Shown one piece after another: positions 15,979 through 25,339 of a stretch of DNA of 35,758 nucleotides. Made by a program: the position numbers and the translations under genes. The stretch lies in the NCBI GenBank assembly GCA_902761755.1, contig CACWLP010000023.1, positions 1-35,758 of the forward strand, read 5' to 3'. Positions within the stretch are counted from its first letter, which is position 1. Each line of letters opens with the position of its first letter. The stretch comes from an uncultured Eubacteriales bacterium. Its GTDB lineage: Bacteria > Bacillota > Clostridia > Christensenellales > Aristaeellaceae. The notes beneath the pieces are model-generated. The model did not search any database. It was not told the DNA's origin and worked only from the letters and a program-made list of their open reading frames with translations.

Positions 15979-17448
15979 ATGTCCATGAACAAGCAGCCCA
16001 CCGCCAACGACAGACAGGCAGTCAGCATCGATCTGATCAAACTGGCCAAGTTTCTTCTGAAATACTGCTGGCTGATCCTGCTTTGCGCCGCCGTCGGATT
16101 CTGTTTCATGCAATGGCGCAGCTCAAGGGTCAAAGTGGCTGATACCTATACGGCTGCGGGCACGATGTACGTATACAATTCAAATCCGAATATGATCAAT
16201 TACGGCTACGCCAGCACTTCGGATATCAAAAGCGCCGTTACGCTGCTGGACACCTACATGGAAGTGGTGAAAAGCAACAAAGTGCTGGATGTGGTCGCGG
16301 AGCGGCTGGCGCCGGATTACCCGACGATCACGCCGGGCCAGATCAGGGCGACCCTGTCCATGGCTTCGGTCAATGAAACCGGCGTGGTGAGCGTCCGCTG
16401 CACCACCACCGATCCGCAGCAGTCCGCGGACATCTGCAACGCCGTCATGGACGTGGCGCCGGCGGAGATCATCCGCGTGGTGGGCGCCGGCAGCATCGAG
16501 ATCATCGACTACGCCACGGTCCCCACGGCGCCCAACGGCTATTCCCCCGCCAGGAAAAACATGATCGGGGCCTTGGTCGGCGCGGCGGCGGCGGCAGCGG
16601 TGCTGGTCCTGTTTTTCCTGCTGGATTCCAAGGTCCGGGACGCCTCGGAAATAGAGGAGCGCTATACCCTTCCCGTCCTCTCCTCGATCCTTCGGGAAAA
16701 GAAGGAGAGCCGGGATCCCAGCGAGTTCCGCCTGACAGGCGACAGCCCCATGGATCAGCTGGAGGGGTACGCCAAGCTGCGGATGAACCTGATGTACACC
16801 CTGGTAGCAAAAGAAAGTCATTCCGTAATGATCACCAGCGCCATTTCCGGCGAAGGAAAATCCACCATCGCCGCCAATCTGGCCATCTCCATCGCCATGA
16901 GCGGCAAGCGGGTGCTTCTGGTGGACGCCGATATGCGGCGCGCCTGCCAGCGCCGGATCTTCCATTACAGCGGGAAAAACCCGGGCCTTTCCGACGTGCT
17001 GGTAGGCAGCTGCCCCTGGCAGAACGCCCTGATCAGCACCGATCTACAGGAGCTGGAGATCCTGCCGGCGGGCACGGTGCCGCCGAATCCCACGGAAATG
17101 CTGGATTCCCCCGCCATGCACGCCCTTCTCCCGCAGCTGGAGCAGTCCTACGACATGGTGATCCTGGACGCGCCCCCCGTGAACGTCGTCAGCGACGCTT
17201 TCGCCCTGGCTTCCAGTATTTCCGGCAGCCTGTTCGTGGTCCGGCAGAAATATACGGACCACCGGGACATCCGCAAGGCGCTGCGCCAGGCGGAATTGGG
17301 CGGGCTGGAGCTGCTGGGCTTCGTTTTCTACGGAGAAAAGCTGGAACATGGCAGCAGCAGAAAATATTACGATCAGTATTATCACAAGTACGACACCCGG
17401 AGAAAAAAAGACGCGCATCGGCCTGAACGGGATTCGGAAAAGGAGTGA
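15979..17448 (+). CDS. Wzz-BY-kinase fusion (capsule/exopolysaccharide-type tyrosine kinase)
   Basis: A 489-residue bacterial tyrosine kinase with its membrane activator in the same chain. TM1 is at 29-46, an extracellular Wzz-like domain at 50-180, TM2 at 193-215, and a cytosolic kinase from about 260. The kinase has Walker A SAISGEGKST (287-296), Walker A' LLVDADMR (313-320) and Walker B VILDAPP (394-400). The C-terminus bears a tyrosine cluster, SSRKYYDQYYHKYD (Y463, Y464, Y467, Y468, Y471), the usual autophosphorylation tail. The typical role is control of polysaccharide chain length and export. No glycosyltransferase, flippase or polymerase gene accompanies it here; instead it is followed by a giant repeat protein and an LCP-like protein, so its target may be unusual. 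Confidence 0.92.
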   Translation: MSMNKQPTANDRQAVSIDLIKLAKFLLKYCWLILLCAAVGFCFMQWRSSRVKVADTYTAAGTMYVYNSNPNMINYGYASTSDIKSAVTLLDTYMEVVKSNKVLDVVAERLAPDYPTITPGQIRATLSMASVNETGVVSVRCTTTDPQQSADICNAVMDVAPAEIIRVVGAGSIEIIDYATVPTAPNGYSPARKNMIGALVGAAAAAAVLVLFFLLDSKVRDASEIEERYTLPVLSSILREKKESRDPSEFRLTGDSPMDQLEGYAKLRMNLMYTLVAKESHSVMITSAISGEGKSTIAANLAISIAMSGKRVLLVDADMRRACQRRIFHYSGKNPGLSDVLVGSCPWQNALISTDLQELEILPAGTVPPNPTEMLDSPAMHALLPQLEQSYDMVILDAPPVNVVSDAFALASSISGSLFVVRQKYTDHRDIRKALRQAELGGLELLGFVFYGEKLEHGSSRKYYDQYYHKYDTRRKKDAHRPERDSEKE

Positions 17449-17455
17449 GAAAAAG

Positions 17456-20400
17456 TTGAAACGCACGCAAAAATGGCTCGGCCTGCTGCTGGTTCTCTTA
17501 TTGGCGGCAGCCACCGTCCCCGCCGCCAACGCCCAGGGCGATCCGGCGCTGTCCATTCCGGCTTTCACGGAAACGGACTGCGTCTGGGATGAAAGCGGCA
17601 ATCTGATCAGCGAAACGGCCCACGGTCCGGACGGCGCGCCGGCACTGAACAGCCGCGGGTTCGCCCGGGCCGAATACGCCTGGGATGAGCACAATAATCT
17701 GCTGACGGAAGCGTACTTCGGCCTGAACGGCGAACCGGTCGCCGCGGACGGCGGTTACGCCCGGGCCGAATATACCTACGGACGGCAGGCGAACGGCCGC
17801 AGCTATGTGCTCACCGAGGACCGCTATGCTCCGGACGGCAGCCGCGCCCAGATCCCCGGCAGCTACAGCTTCCGGCGGGACGCCTGGGACGGCGAGCAGA
17901 TCCTCTCCAGCGAGTATTTCGACGCGGACGGCGCTCTGGTGCGGCCTGTGGGCGGATACGCCCAGATCCTGTATGACGTGGCGCTGGAGGAGGATACGAA
18001 AACCGTCACCAAGCGCTATCTGGACGCCGACGGCTCTCCCCTGCTGGGCACGGAGGGCGGCGCCACGGTGGTTTCCGTGTACACCGCCAACACCGCCAGG
18101 CCCCTGAATGAGGAAGTGGAGGAAAGCTTCCAGGGCATGCAGACGGATCCCGGCACCCGCAGGGACGGCACGGCCAAAAAATGGAAGCTCCAGTCCACGG
18201 AAATCTTCTCCCTGGACGGCGGCAAAGCCCTGGGGGCGAAGCACTGGCACCGCATGGTCAATACCTATGATGAGCGGGACAACCTGATCCGGGTGGACTA
18301 TACCGGCACGGAAGGCGAGCCCATCATCGCCGGCACGGGCTACGCCTCCCTCACCAACGCGTACGATGAACTGGACCGCGTGGTGGAAACCGAATACCTG
18401 GGCAAGGAAGGCCAGCTGATCAAAATGATCAACGGCTACGCCAAGCTGACCTACGAGTATTACGGCGAATCGGACAAAATCCATTATATCCGTTATTTCG
18501 GCGCGGACGGAAGCCGCACGATGACCACCACCGGCATTTCCATGGAAGAAAGGGAATATGACGGCGAGGATTTCGATTATCGGGAAACCTTCTATGACGT
18601 GCTGGACGAATACACCATGTCCAACGGCGGTTTCGCCCGCCATGACGTGCTGTATCACCGCGATCGGGGATACGACGACGACGGCAACGAGCTGTGGATC
18701 GTCAATCCCACCGCCGTGGAGCGGGAGCGCTTCTTCGGCACGGACCTGGAGCTGATCCAGCTCAAGGCCGGGTACGCCGGCATCGTGAACGAATACAACG
18801 AATCCAATCAGGTGGTGCGCACGGCGTACATGGGCAGCCAATGGCAGCCGGTCCGGAACGATGAAAGGCAGCTGTCCTCCATCACCTATCGCTATCAGGG
18901 CACCGATCCCAAAGAGCCCGCCGTGTACGAGGCCTATTTTGACCTGGACGGCCTGCCCTGCGAATCCCTGAACGGCGCCTATGCCCGGAGCATGGTGTAC
19001 GGCGGCCCCATGCAGAACCTGCTGCTGGAGGAAGCCTTCTTCACCGCCGACGGGGAAAAGGACACCAACGTGGTCAACGGCGCCCATCGGGTGGTATACA
19101 CCTTCAACGGCGATCTGCTGCAGACCTCCGCGCGGTACTTTGACAAGGACGGCAATCCTTCCGCCGACCGCCAGGGCATGGCGGCCATGCTGCGGGAATA
19201 CAACCGGGACGGCAGCCTCCTGTGGCAGGCCACCTTCGGCACCGACGGCCAGCTGATCTCCACCGGCGGTCAGGGCGCCGTCCAGGTGCATACCTACGAT
19301 TATTCCAGCCATCACACCGGTGAAAAATACTACGGCGCCGACGGCACGCCGCTGACCCAGGCGGTGGGCTACGCCTCCGTCACCTACGAATACGACAGCC
19401 ACGGCAACATCACCGTCATCAATTATTTCAACGCGGAAGACGGCCCCGCCCTGGTATCGGGCCGCGCCCGGATCGAGCGGGAATACGACGATCAGCACCA
19501 CATGCTCTACGAAGCGAACTTCGGCAGCGACCTGCAGCCGGTGCTGGTCCGGGAAGGCTATTCCGCGCGGCGTTTCGCCTATGATCCGGTGCTGGGCATC
19601 ACCACCAAAGTGGAATATCTGGGCGCCGACGGCGCTCCGGTGCTGCTTTCCACGGGCTACGCCTCCTATGAGCTTCAGTACGATTCCCACGGGAACCTGC
19701 TGCGCCGCGCCTATTACGACGAAGCGGGCCAGCCCGTGGCGCCGCCTTCCGTAGGGTACGCCTGGTTTGAAAGGAAATGCGATATCCACGACCGGGTGCT
19801 GGAGGAAGCGCGCTACGGCGCGGACGGCAGCCTGATCGTGAACCCCGACAAATACGCCGTCATGACCACGGTGTATGACGATGAAAACAATACGGAAACC
19901 CTGACTTACCTGGACGCGGACCGGAAGCCGGTGGATACCGCGTTCGGCTACGCCAGCCTGGCGACCGCTTACGATCACCGGGGCAACGTGCAGAGCAAAA
20001 GCTATTTCGGCGCCGACGGGCAGCCCGTGGCCATTCCGGACGGCTATCACCAGGCCGTATTCACCTGGGATGAGGAAGGGCGCATGCTGGCCGAATCCTA
20101 CAAAGACGTGAACGGCGCGCCGGCGGAATGCCCCAACGGCTACGCTTCCTTCCAGAGAGAATACGATCTGCGGGGCAATCTGGTCCGCGAGGTGTATTAC
20201 GGCGCGGACGGGCAGATCACGAAGGTCAGCGCCGGCGCCGCGGAGATCCGGCGGGAATACGACAGTGAAGACCGCCTGCTCAGCGAACGGTATTTCGACG
20301 AAACCGGGACTCCTTACAAGCTCCGGGGCGATTACGCCGCCGTGGAATATGTCTACGACGGCCACGGCGATATCCTGAAGGAAGCGTACTTCGGCGTGAA

Positions 20401-23311
20401 CGGAGAGCCGGTAGTCTCCTCCAAGGGATACGCCCTGAAGGAATGCGCCTATGACGACGCCGGGCACCTGCTCTCCGAGGAATACTCCGACGGCATGGGC
20501 ACCCTGATCGTGCAGTCGAAGGGCTACGCCCGCAAGCTGCAGACCTGGAGCCCCACGGGCTTCCTGACCAGCGAAGCCTACTTCGGCGAGGATGGCAACC
20601 CCATCCTGCAGGAAGGCCGTTACAGCTACAAGACCTACCTGCGGGACGCCAACGGCCTGTGCACCGAGGAGCAGTGGTACTACTCCCAGGGCAATCCCAC
20701 CCAGATGCCGGGGGGCTATGACCGCATCACCCACGAATACGACGCGGCGGGCCGCTGCATCCGTTCGGTGTGGTATTTCAGCGGCGAGATCGTCATGACC
20801 GAGGACGGGTACGCCGCCGCGGATTACGAATACGACGCCCGCGGCCGCCTGACCAAGGAAAGCTATCTGGATGACAAGATGGACCGCGTGATGGTCCACA
20901 AGGGCTATTCCGCCATCGCCCGGGTTTACGACAACGCCGGGAATACCCTGCAGGTCCGGTATCTGGACGATCAGGACAATCTGGTGCGTCTGCCCGAGGG
21001 CTTTAGCGTCTGGCAGCGGGAATACGACCAGTACAATCACGTGATCCTGGAGCAGTACCTGGACGAAAACGAGCGCATCGCCTCCCTGACGAACCGCACC
21101 GTCGCCTCCCGCCGGTACTACGACGCCCGGGGCAACCTGGTCCGGGTGGAAAACCTGAACGCCGGCATGCAGGCGGTGGAAACCCAGTTCGGCTACGCCA
21201 GCATCGCCTACGGCTACGACGCCCAGGACCGCAGGATCAGCGAGGATTATCTGGATGCCAGCGGCCTCAACACCATGATCTCCGCCGGCTATTCCGGCAT
21301 CCGCTACGAATACAGCGATCAGGGCAAGGTCTGGCGCACCACCTACGTGGACACGTACAACCAGCCCACCCTGTTCAAGGACGGCTACGCCGCCGTGCAG
21401 TACCTGTACGACGACAACCAGTATCTGAAGAGCATCGTCTATCTGGACGACAAATACGACCGCACCTACATCAGCGCCGGGTATTCCGCCATCCTGCGCA
21501 CCGTGGATAAGAACGGCGACGTGCTGACGGAAACCTACCTGGACAGCGAGGATTCCCCCGTGCCCTGCTCCGCCGGCTACGCCGCCATGCGCAACACCTG
21601 GGACGACCGCCAGCGCCTGGTAAAGCGGCAGTATCTGGATGCGGAAGGCCAGCCCATGACCCTGAGCGGCGGCTACAGCGCCATCGGCTACGTCTATGAC
21701 AACAGCGACAACGTCACCCGCCAGACCTACTACAACACCAAGGGCGCCCAGGTCTGGGGGCCGTACGGCTACAGCGAGATCCTTTACAAATACGACGCCC
21801 GGAACAACTGCATCGAGGAAAAGCTCCTGAACGTCCAGGGCCAGCCCGCCGTTCACACCCAGGGCCGCTATTCCTCCCTCACCCGGGAGGTAGACCCGGA
21901 CGGCCGCGTCCTCTCCGTTAAGTATTTCGACATTTCGGGCAATCCGGTGGCTTACGCCAACAGCTACGCGGAGATCCGCTACACCTACGACCTGGCGGGC
22001 CGCGAAACCTCCCGGAGCTTCTACGACCGGGCCGGCAACCCCACCGTGAACCTGCAGAGATACGCCAAGAAGACCACCGAGTACAACCCCCTGGGCAATG
22101 TGACGAGGGAAGCGTACTACGACGTGGACGGCAATCTGACGGACACGACGATGAATTACGCCGTGGCCGAGTACACCTACGACGATCTGGGCAACCTCAC
22201 GTCCGAAAGGTATCTGGACGCCCAGTTCCTGGGCGTCACGCCGGAAGGCGCGCAGTACGCCTACGCTCTGATGGATTACGACGAGGAGGGCCGCCTGGTC
22301 AGCGAGGAATACTACGATGAATACGACCGCCTCGCGCCCAGCCGGGAAGGCTACGCCGCCCATTACATCTCCTACGCCGAAAGCGGCCGGGTGGCGGAGG
22401 AATCCTACATCGACACCAGCCGCCAGCCCATGGTGGTCGGCAGCTTCAGCCGCCGCGTACTGGTCTCCGAGGATGAAGACGCCCGCACCTACGTGATGCG
22501 GATCATGGACGAAACGCTGCCGGAGGACGCCTACACCTGCTCCCTGCAGACCTTCGATCATTACGACCACGCCATCGTCTTCCGCTATCTGGACGGCCAG
22601 AACAATCCGGCCATCGGCCCCGAGGGCTGCAGCATGGTGGAAAAGGAATACACCAGCCGCGGCCAGGTGTCCCTGGAGAAATACTTTGACGCGGAGGGCA
22701 ATCCCTGCGCCGTGGACGGCGTGTACGGCGTGCGCAGGGAGTATTCTCCCTTCGCCAAGCTGGAAAAGGAAACCTGGCTGGACCGGGATGGCAATCCCGC
22801 CGTCACGAAGGACGGTTTCGCCGCCAAGCTGTACGATTATGACCTGAGCAACTCCCAGCGGGTGGAAAAATACTTCTGCTACTACCTGGATCTCAACGGC
22901 GGGCGCTGCGCCGCCAGCAACGGCGCCTGGGGCATCAGCACCCTCTACTACCCCGCCACCCGGGTGCACGAGGTGACCTTCCTGAACGCGGAAGGCGATC
23001 CCGTGACCACCACGGACGGCTACGCCATCCTGGAATACGAAAACGACGACTATGGCAACGTGGTCTGGGAAGGCTATTACGACAGCTATCACGCCCCGAT
23101 CAACTGCGCTGCAGGCTATTCCAGCGTGGAGCGCAGCTTCGACGGCGAGGGCAGGCTGATCTCCGAAAGGTATCTGGACCGTTACAACAAGCTGACCAAC
23201 AACGTAGACGGCGTGGCGGGCTGGAACGGCTACTACACGCCGGACGGCGAGCTGATCATCAACAACCGGTACGATCAGGACCGCAAAACCGTGCCGGCGG
23301 ACAATCAGTAA
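17456..23311 (+). CDS. Giant secreted protein of about 33-residue YD-like tandem repeats
   Basis: A 1951-residue protein with a TTG start (GGAG 12 bases upstream) directly before a signal peptide, MKRTQKWLGLLLVLLLAAATVPAANA. Nearly all the rest is a diverged tandem array of about 55 units of 32-33 residues with the pattern GYAxxxYxYDxxGNLxxExYxGADGxPV. The units recall YD/RHS or MORN-like beta repeats, but there is no Rhs core, autoprotease or toxin tip. The C-terminus (DRKTVPADNQ) lacks a sorting signal or membrane anchor, so the product is probably released, polymer-associated or held by a partner. Seven bases separate it from the BY-kinase gene and 15 from the LCP-like gene; all three appear cotranscribed. 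Acidic and aromatic residues dominate and cysteine is scarce. Function is unknown; a matrix or carbohydrate-contacting role is inference. Confidence 0.85.
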   Translation: MKRTQKWLGLLLVLLLAAATVPAANAQGDPALSIPAFTETDCVWDESGNLISETAHGPDGAPALNSRGFARAEYAWDEHNNLLTEAYFGLNGEPVAADGGYARAEYTYGRQANGRSYVLTEDRYAPDGSRAQIPGSYSFRRDAWDGEQILSSEYFDADGALVRPVGGYAQILYDVALEEDTKTVTKRYLDADGSPLLGTEGGATVVSVYTANTARPLNEEVEESFQGMQTDPGTRRDGTAKKWKLQSTEIFSLDGGKALGAKHWHRMVNTYDERDNLIRVDYTGTEGEPIIAGTGYASLTNAYDELDRVVETEYLGKEGQLIKMINGYAKLTYEYYGESDKIHYIRYFGADGSRTMTTTGISMEEREYDGEDFDYRETFYDVLDEYTMSNGGFARHDVLYHRDRGYDDDGNELWIVNPTAVERERFFGTDLELIQLKAGYAGIVNEYNESNQVVRTAYMGSQWQPVRNDERQLSSITYRYQGTDPKEPAVYEAYFDLDGLPCESLNGAYARSMVYGGPMQNLLLEEAFFTADGEKDTNVVNGAHRVVYTFNGDLLQTSARYFDKDGNPSADRQGMAAMLREYNRDGSLLWQATFGTDGQLISTGGQGAVQVHTYDYSSHHTGEKYYGADGTPLTQAVGYASVTYEYDSHGNITVINYFNAEDGPALVSGRARIEREYDDQHHMLYEANFGSDLQPVLVREGYSARRFAYDPVLGITTKVEYLGADGAPVLLSTGYASYELQYDSHGNLLRRAYYDEAGQPVAPPSVGYAWFERKCDIHDRVLEEARYGADGSLIVNPDKYAVMTTVYDDENNTETLTYLDADRKPVDTAFGYASLATAYDHRGNVQSKSYFGADGQPVAIPDGYHQAVFTWDEEGRMLAESYKDVNGAPAECPNGYASFQREYDLRGNLVREVYYGADGQITKVSAGAAEIRREYDSEDRLLSERYFDETGTPYKLRGDYAAVEYVYDGHGDILKEAYFGVNGEPVVSSKGYALKECAYDDAGHLLSEEYSDGMGTLIVQSKGYARKLQTWSPTGFLTSEAYFGEDGNPILQEGRYSYKTYLRDANGLCTEEQWYYSQGNPTQMPGGYDRITHEYDAAGRCIRSVWYFSGEIVMTEDGYAAADYEYDARGRLTKESYLDDKMDRVMVHKGYSAIARVYDNAGNTLQVRYLDDQDNLVRLPEGFSVWQREYDQYNHVILEQYLDENERIASLTNRTVASRRYYDARGNLVRVENLNAGMQAVETQFGYASIAYGYDAQDRRISEDYLDASGLNTMISAGYSGIRYEYSDQGKVWRTTYVDTYNQPTLFKDGYAAVQYLYDDNQYLKSIVYLDDKYDRTYISAGYSAILRTVDKNGDVLTETYLDSEDSPVPCSAGYAAMRNTWDDRQRLVKRQYLDAEGQPMTLSGGYSAIGYVYDNSDNVTRQTYYNTKGAQVWGPYGYSEILYKYDARNNCIEEKLLNVQGQPAVHTQGRYSSLTREVDPDGRVLSVKYFDISGNPVAYANSYAEIRYTYDLAGRETSRSFYDRAGNPTVNLQRYAKKTTEYNPLGNVTREAYYDVDGNLTDTTMNYAVAEYTYDDLGNLTSERYLDAQFLGVTPEGAQYAYALMDYDEEGRLVSEEYYDEYDRLAPSREGYAAHYISYAESGRVAEESYIDTSRQPMVVGSFSRRVLVSEDEDARTYVMRIMDETLPEDAYTCSLQTFDHYDHAIVFRYLDGQNNPAIGPEGCSMVEKEYTSRGQVSLEKYFDAEGNPCAVDGVYGVRREYSPFAKLEKETWLDRDGNPAVTKDGFAAKLYDYDLSNSQRVEKYFCYYLDLNGGRCAASNGAWGISTLYYPATRVHEVTFLNAEGDPVTTTDGYAILEYENDDYGNVVWEGYYDSYHAPINCAAGYSSVERSFDGEGRLISERYLDRYNKLTNNVDGVAGWNGYYTPDGELIINNRYDQDRKTVPADNQ

Positions 23312-23326
23312 AAGGAGGCCGCGACC

Positions 23327-24421
23327 ATGAAAGAATCGAGCAACCGCAAACCGCGTTCCCTGCGCGTCCTGTTCAGGCTCATCGCCCTGGCGCTCGTCCT
23401 GTGCCTCCTGCCTGCGTTTGCCGCGGCGGAGAGCGCGGAGGAAGAAGCCGGGGAATGGGTGGAATTCCTGCTGATCTGCAACGAAGGCATGAATAACGAC
23501 AAGGGCAACGCGGGCAACACCCTCATGGTAGTGTCCATGAACCCCGAAAAAGGCAAGATCCGGCTGCTGATGTTCACGTGGGATACCTTCATCGAATACG
23601 AGGGCTACGACGTGCCCCAGAAGCTGGATATGCCCTACCGCAACAACGGCCCCGAGGGAGCCATGAAGGTGTTCAACGCCAACTTCGGCACCAACATTCA
23701 GCACTACATGTCCCTGAACTACCTGAACCTGGCCAGCATGATCGACGATTACGGCGGGGTGGACGTGGATATTTCCCGGGCGGAGCGCAACGCCCTCAAC
23801 GGCATGGTGGGCTCCAAGAAGAACCAGCTGCTGGCCCAGGTGGACAGCGGGCTGCTGACCCAGGCCATGGTGGACATGCTGGCGGACGAGTATTACCTCA
23901 CCGAGTTCGGCCCCGGCACCCATCTGAACGGCCTGCAGGCCGTGGGCTATGGCTGGCTGCAGTACGATTCGGTCTACAACTGCTGCGGGCGCGAAGCGAA
24001 GGTCATTGCCAGCATGTTTGAGAACTGCAGCAACACCATCTCCAAGAAGATCGCCTTCTATACCGACGCATCGGGCTTCCCGGAGAAGCTGAACGGCCGC
24101 CGGGCGGTCAATCTGGACAATATGACCCAGAGCGACTACGAATTCATCCGCGCGCAGCTGGCGCCGATCTTCCAGAAATCCTACAATAACCTGCCCGAAG
24201 ACGTGATCCGCTCCATCACCGTCTCGCTGGCCAGGGTGGCGTACGAAGCCTCCCGCCAGGGCGCGGACATTTTCGATGAGGATCACGTGAAATTCAAGGT
24301 CCTCCCCCTGGAGGCCACCCAGGAATACGACATTATCGCCGGCGCGAAGGGCCATATCGTGGACAAAGAGGCCAATTCCAAGGCCATCCGCGAATTCCTC
24401 TTACAGGACGACGATAACTGA
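23327..24421 (+). CDS. LCP (LytR-CpsA-Psr) fold protein with altered active site
   Basis: A 364-residue protein with a signal peptide or N-terminal membrane segment (about 12-35) and an LCP-like domain (46-240). The core NTLMVVSMNP, NYLNLASMIDDYGGVDVDI and GTHLNGLQAVGYGWLQYD corresponds to canonical LCP strands and helices. LCP enzymes transfer undecaprenyl-linked glycans to peptidoglycan. Here several ligand residues are lost: the SDT Asp is Asn64, the PRDT Arg is Trp85 (FTWDT), and the arginine pair of YARxR is replaced (YGWLQ). The later GRE motif (221-223) remains. It may thus bind rather than transfer, or use another substrate. AAAGGAGG precedes the ATG. It is the last gene of the BY-kinase operon, followed by a terminator. 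The family call is fairly sure; loss of activity is inferred. Confidence 0.82.
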   Translation: MKESSNRKPRSLRVLFRLIALALVLCLLPAFAAAESAEEEAGEWVEFLLICNEGMNNDKGNAGNTLMVVSMNPEKGKIRLLMFTWDTFIEYEGYDVPQKLDMPYRNNGPEGAMKVFNANFGTNIQHYMSLNYLNLASMIDDYGGVDVDISRAERNALNGMVGSKKNQLLAQVDSGLLTQAMVDMLADEYYLTEFGPGTHLNGLQAVGYGWLQYDSVYNCCGREAKVIASMFENCSNTISKKIAFYTDASGFPEKLNGRRAVNLDNMTQSDYEFIRAQLAPIFQKSYNNLPEDVIRSITVSLARVAYEASRQGADIFDEDHVKFKVLPLEATQEYDIIAGAKGHIVDKEANSKAIREFLLQDDDN

Positions 24422-24443
24422 CGGCCCCGTCCGGGGCGCTGCT

Positions 24444-24492
24444 CCCCGGCCTGTACGGCGCATCATCCGGCGTCGGCCAGGCCGGGGCTTTT
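24444..24492 (+). terminator. Terminator of the BY-kinase/LCP operon
   Basis: A ten-base stem, CCCCGGCCTG at 24444-24453 paired with CAGGCCGGGG at 24478-24487, is followed by CTTTTG. The promoter of the next operon begins 34 bases later. Confidence 0.75.
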
Positions 24493-24525
24493 GTATCAAT
24501 CAGCCGGTTTTTTGCCCGATATTGC

Positions 24526-24554
24526 TTGACAGCGCTCTTTTTCTCCCATATAAT
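24526..24554 (+). promoter_or_regulatory. Perfect consensus sigma-A promoter of the peptide operon
   Basis: TTGACA at 24526-24531 and TATAAT at 24549-24554 lie 17 bases apart. The expected transcription start, near 24561, is only about 20 bases before the GTG start at 24582, which excludes the longer upstream reading of the first gene. No other strong promoter was seen before 30859, so the whole peptide operon may depend on it. Confidence 0.9.
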
Positions 24555-24581
24555 GACATTTGTGGAGGTGGCTGGACCAAC

Positions 24582-25076
24582 GTGAGCAAGCCCATTCCGT
24601 CCGTCCGTGTGCTGCCGACGGAGCAGTATTTTTCCCTGGTCCGTCAGCAGCTGGCTGAAACGGGCCAGGCCTTCGTCCGCGTCACGGGCGTCAGCATGCA
24701 GCCGCTGCTGCGCCATTTGCGGGACGGGGTGGTGCTGGGGCCTCCACAGCGCCTCCGCAGGGGGGACATCGTGCTTTTCGACCGGCTGAACGGGCGCTAC
24801 GCGCTGCACCGCGTCATCCGGGTCGGGAAGAACGGGTTCACCATGGCGGGCGACAATCAATGGCACGTGGAAAAGGATCTGCCCTTCGGCCAGGTAGTGG
24901 GCGTGGCCGTCGCCCTGGAACGGAAGGGCCGCCGGATCCCCTGCGAAAACTTTTTCCTGAAAATGTATTCCCAGGCGGTGACAGCCCTCACATTTCCGCG
25001 TATATACTTACGAAAAGCAGCGGGAAAGCTATTCAGGCTGTTCCGCCGACAGCCCGGGAAAGGAGCGCGCGCATGA
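24582..25076 (+). CDS. S24/S26-type Ser-His peptidase-like protein of a peptide gene cluster
   Basis: A 164-residue protein resembling the catalytic core of signal peptidases. It has Ser38 in GVSMQP, His76 in YALHRVI and Asp91 in the AGDN box, i.e. the Ser-His arrangement of SipW/eukaryotic-type S26 enzymes rather than Ser-Lys. Unlike membrane signal peptidases it has no N-terminal membrane segment; the basic C-terminal part (LTFPRIYLRKAAGKLFRLFRR) may be amphipathic. Such S24/S26-like genes occur beside PqqD and radical SAM genes in Clostridia; leader cleavage is a reasonable guess but unproven. The GTG at 24582 is chosen because it follows GGAGGTG and lies after the promoter. Its stop overlaps the PqqD start (ATGA). 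It is the first gene of the operon. Confidence 0.8.
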   Translation: MSKPIPSVRVLPTEQYFSLVRQQLAETGQAFVRVTGVSMQPLLRHLRDGVVLGPPQRLRRGDIVLFDRLNGRYALHRVIRVGKNGFTMAGDNQWHVEKDLPFGQVVGVAVALERKGRRIPCENFFLKMYSQAVTALTFPRIYLRKAAGKLFRLFRRQPGKGARA

Positions 25077-25339
25077 AGATCAAGCCGGGATACATCCTGC
25101 GGGAAGTCATGGACATTTTCGTGATCATCGGGGTGGGCAGCGAGGCCTACTCGCCCAACGAGATCCTCAGCCTGAATGAAACCGGCGCGTTCCTCTGGCG
25201 CATCCTGGAAAAGGGCGCGGAAAAGCCGGAGCTGGCGGCGGCCCTGCAGCGGGAATACGATACCGATCCGCAAACCGCGGAAAGGGACGTGGACGTTTTC
25301 CTGGAGATGCTGCGGGGAAAGGCGCTGATCGACGGATGA
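25073..25339 (+). CDS. PqqD-family peptide-binding protein (RiPP recognition element)
   Basis: An 88-residue stand-alone PqqD-like winged-helix protein: YILREVMDIFVIIGVGSEAYSPNEILSLNETGAFLWRIL is the typical strand-strand-helix start, followed by a PELAAALQREYD helix and a DVDVFLEMLRGKALI C-terminus. PqqD proteins hold the leader of a precursor peptide for a modifying enzyme, usually a radical SAM protein. Both its ends overlap its neighbours by 4 bases (ATGA), showing tight translational coupling to the peptidase-like gene before and the radical SAM gene after. AAAGGAG lies 8 bases before the ATG. Confidence 0.92.
   Translation: MKIKPGYILREVMDIFVIIGVGSEAYSPNEILSLNETGAFLWRILEKGAEKPELAAALQREYDTDPQTAERDVDVFLEMLRGKALIDG

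Noticed and set aside
17456-23311. CRISPR array or satellite repeat
   Set aside because: The periodicity is about 99 bases in phase with codons and strongly diverged at DNA level; it is a protein repeat, with no identical repeats or spacers.
17456-23311. Rhs/polymorphic toxin
   Set aside because: YD-like units are present, but there is no Rhs core motif, no autoproteolytic site and no variable toxin C-terminus followed by an immunity gene.
17498-24355. A 2285-codon open frame on the - strand, opposite the giant repeat protein and LCP gene
   Set aside because: It mirrors the GC-rich codon bias of the + strand genes, has no plausible start context or domains, and the + strand frame has a signal peptide, regular repeats and good ribosome binding sites.
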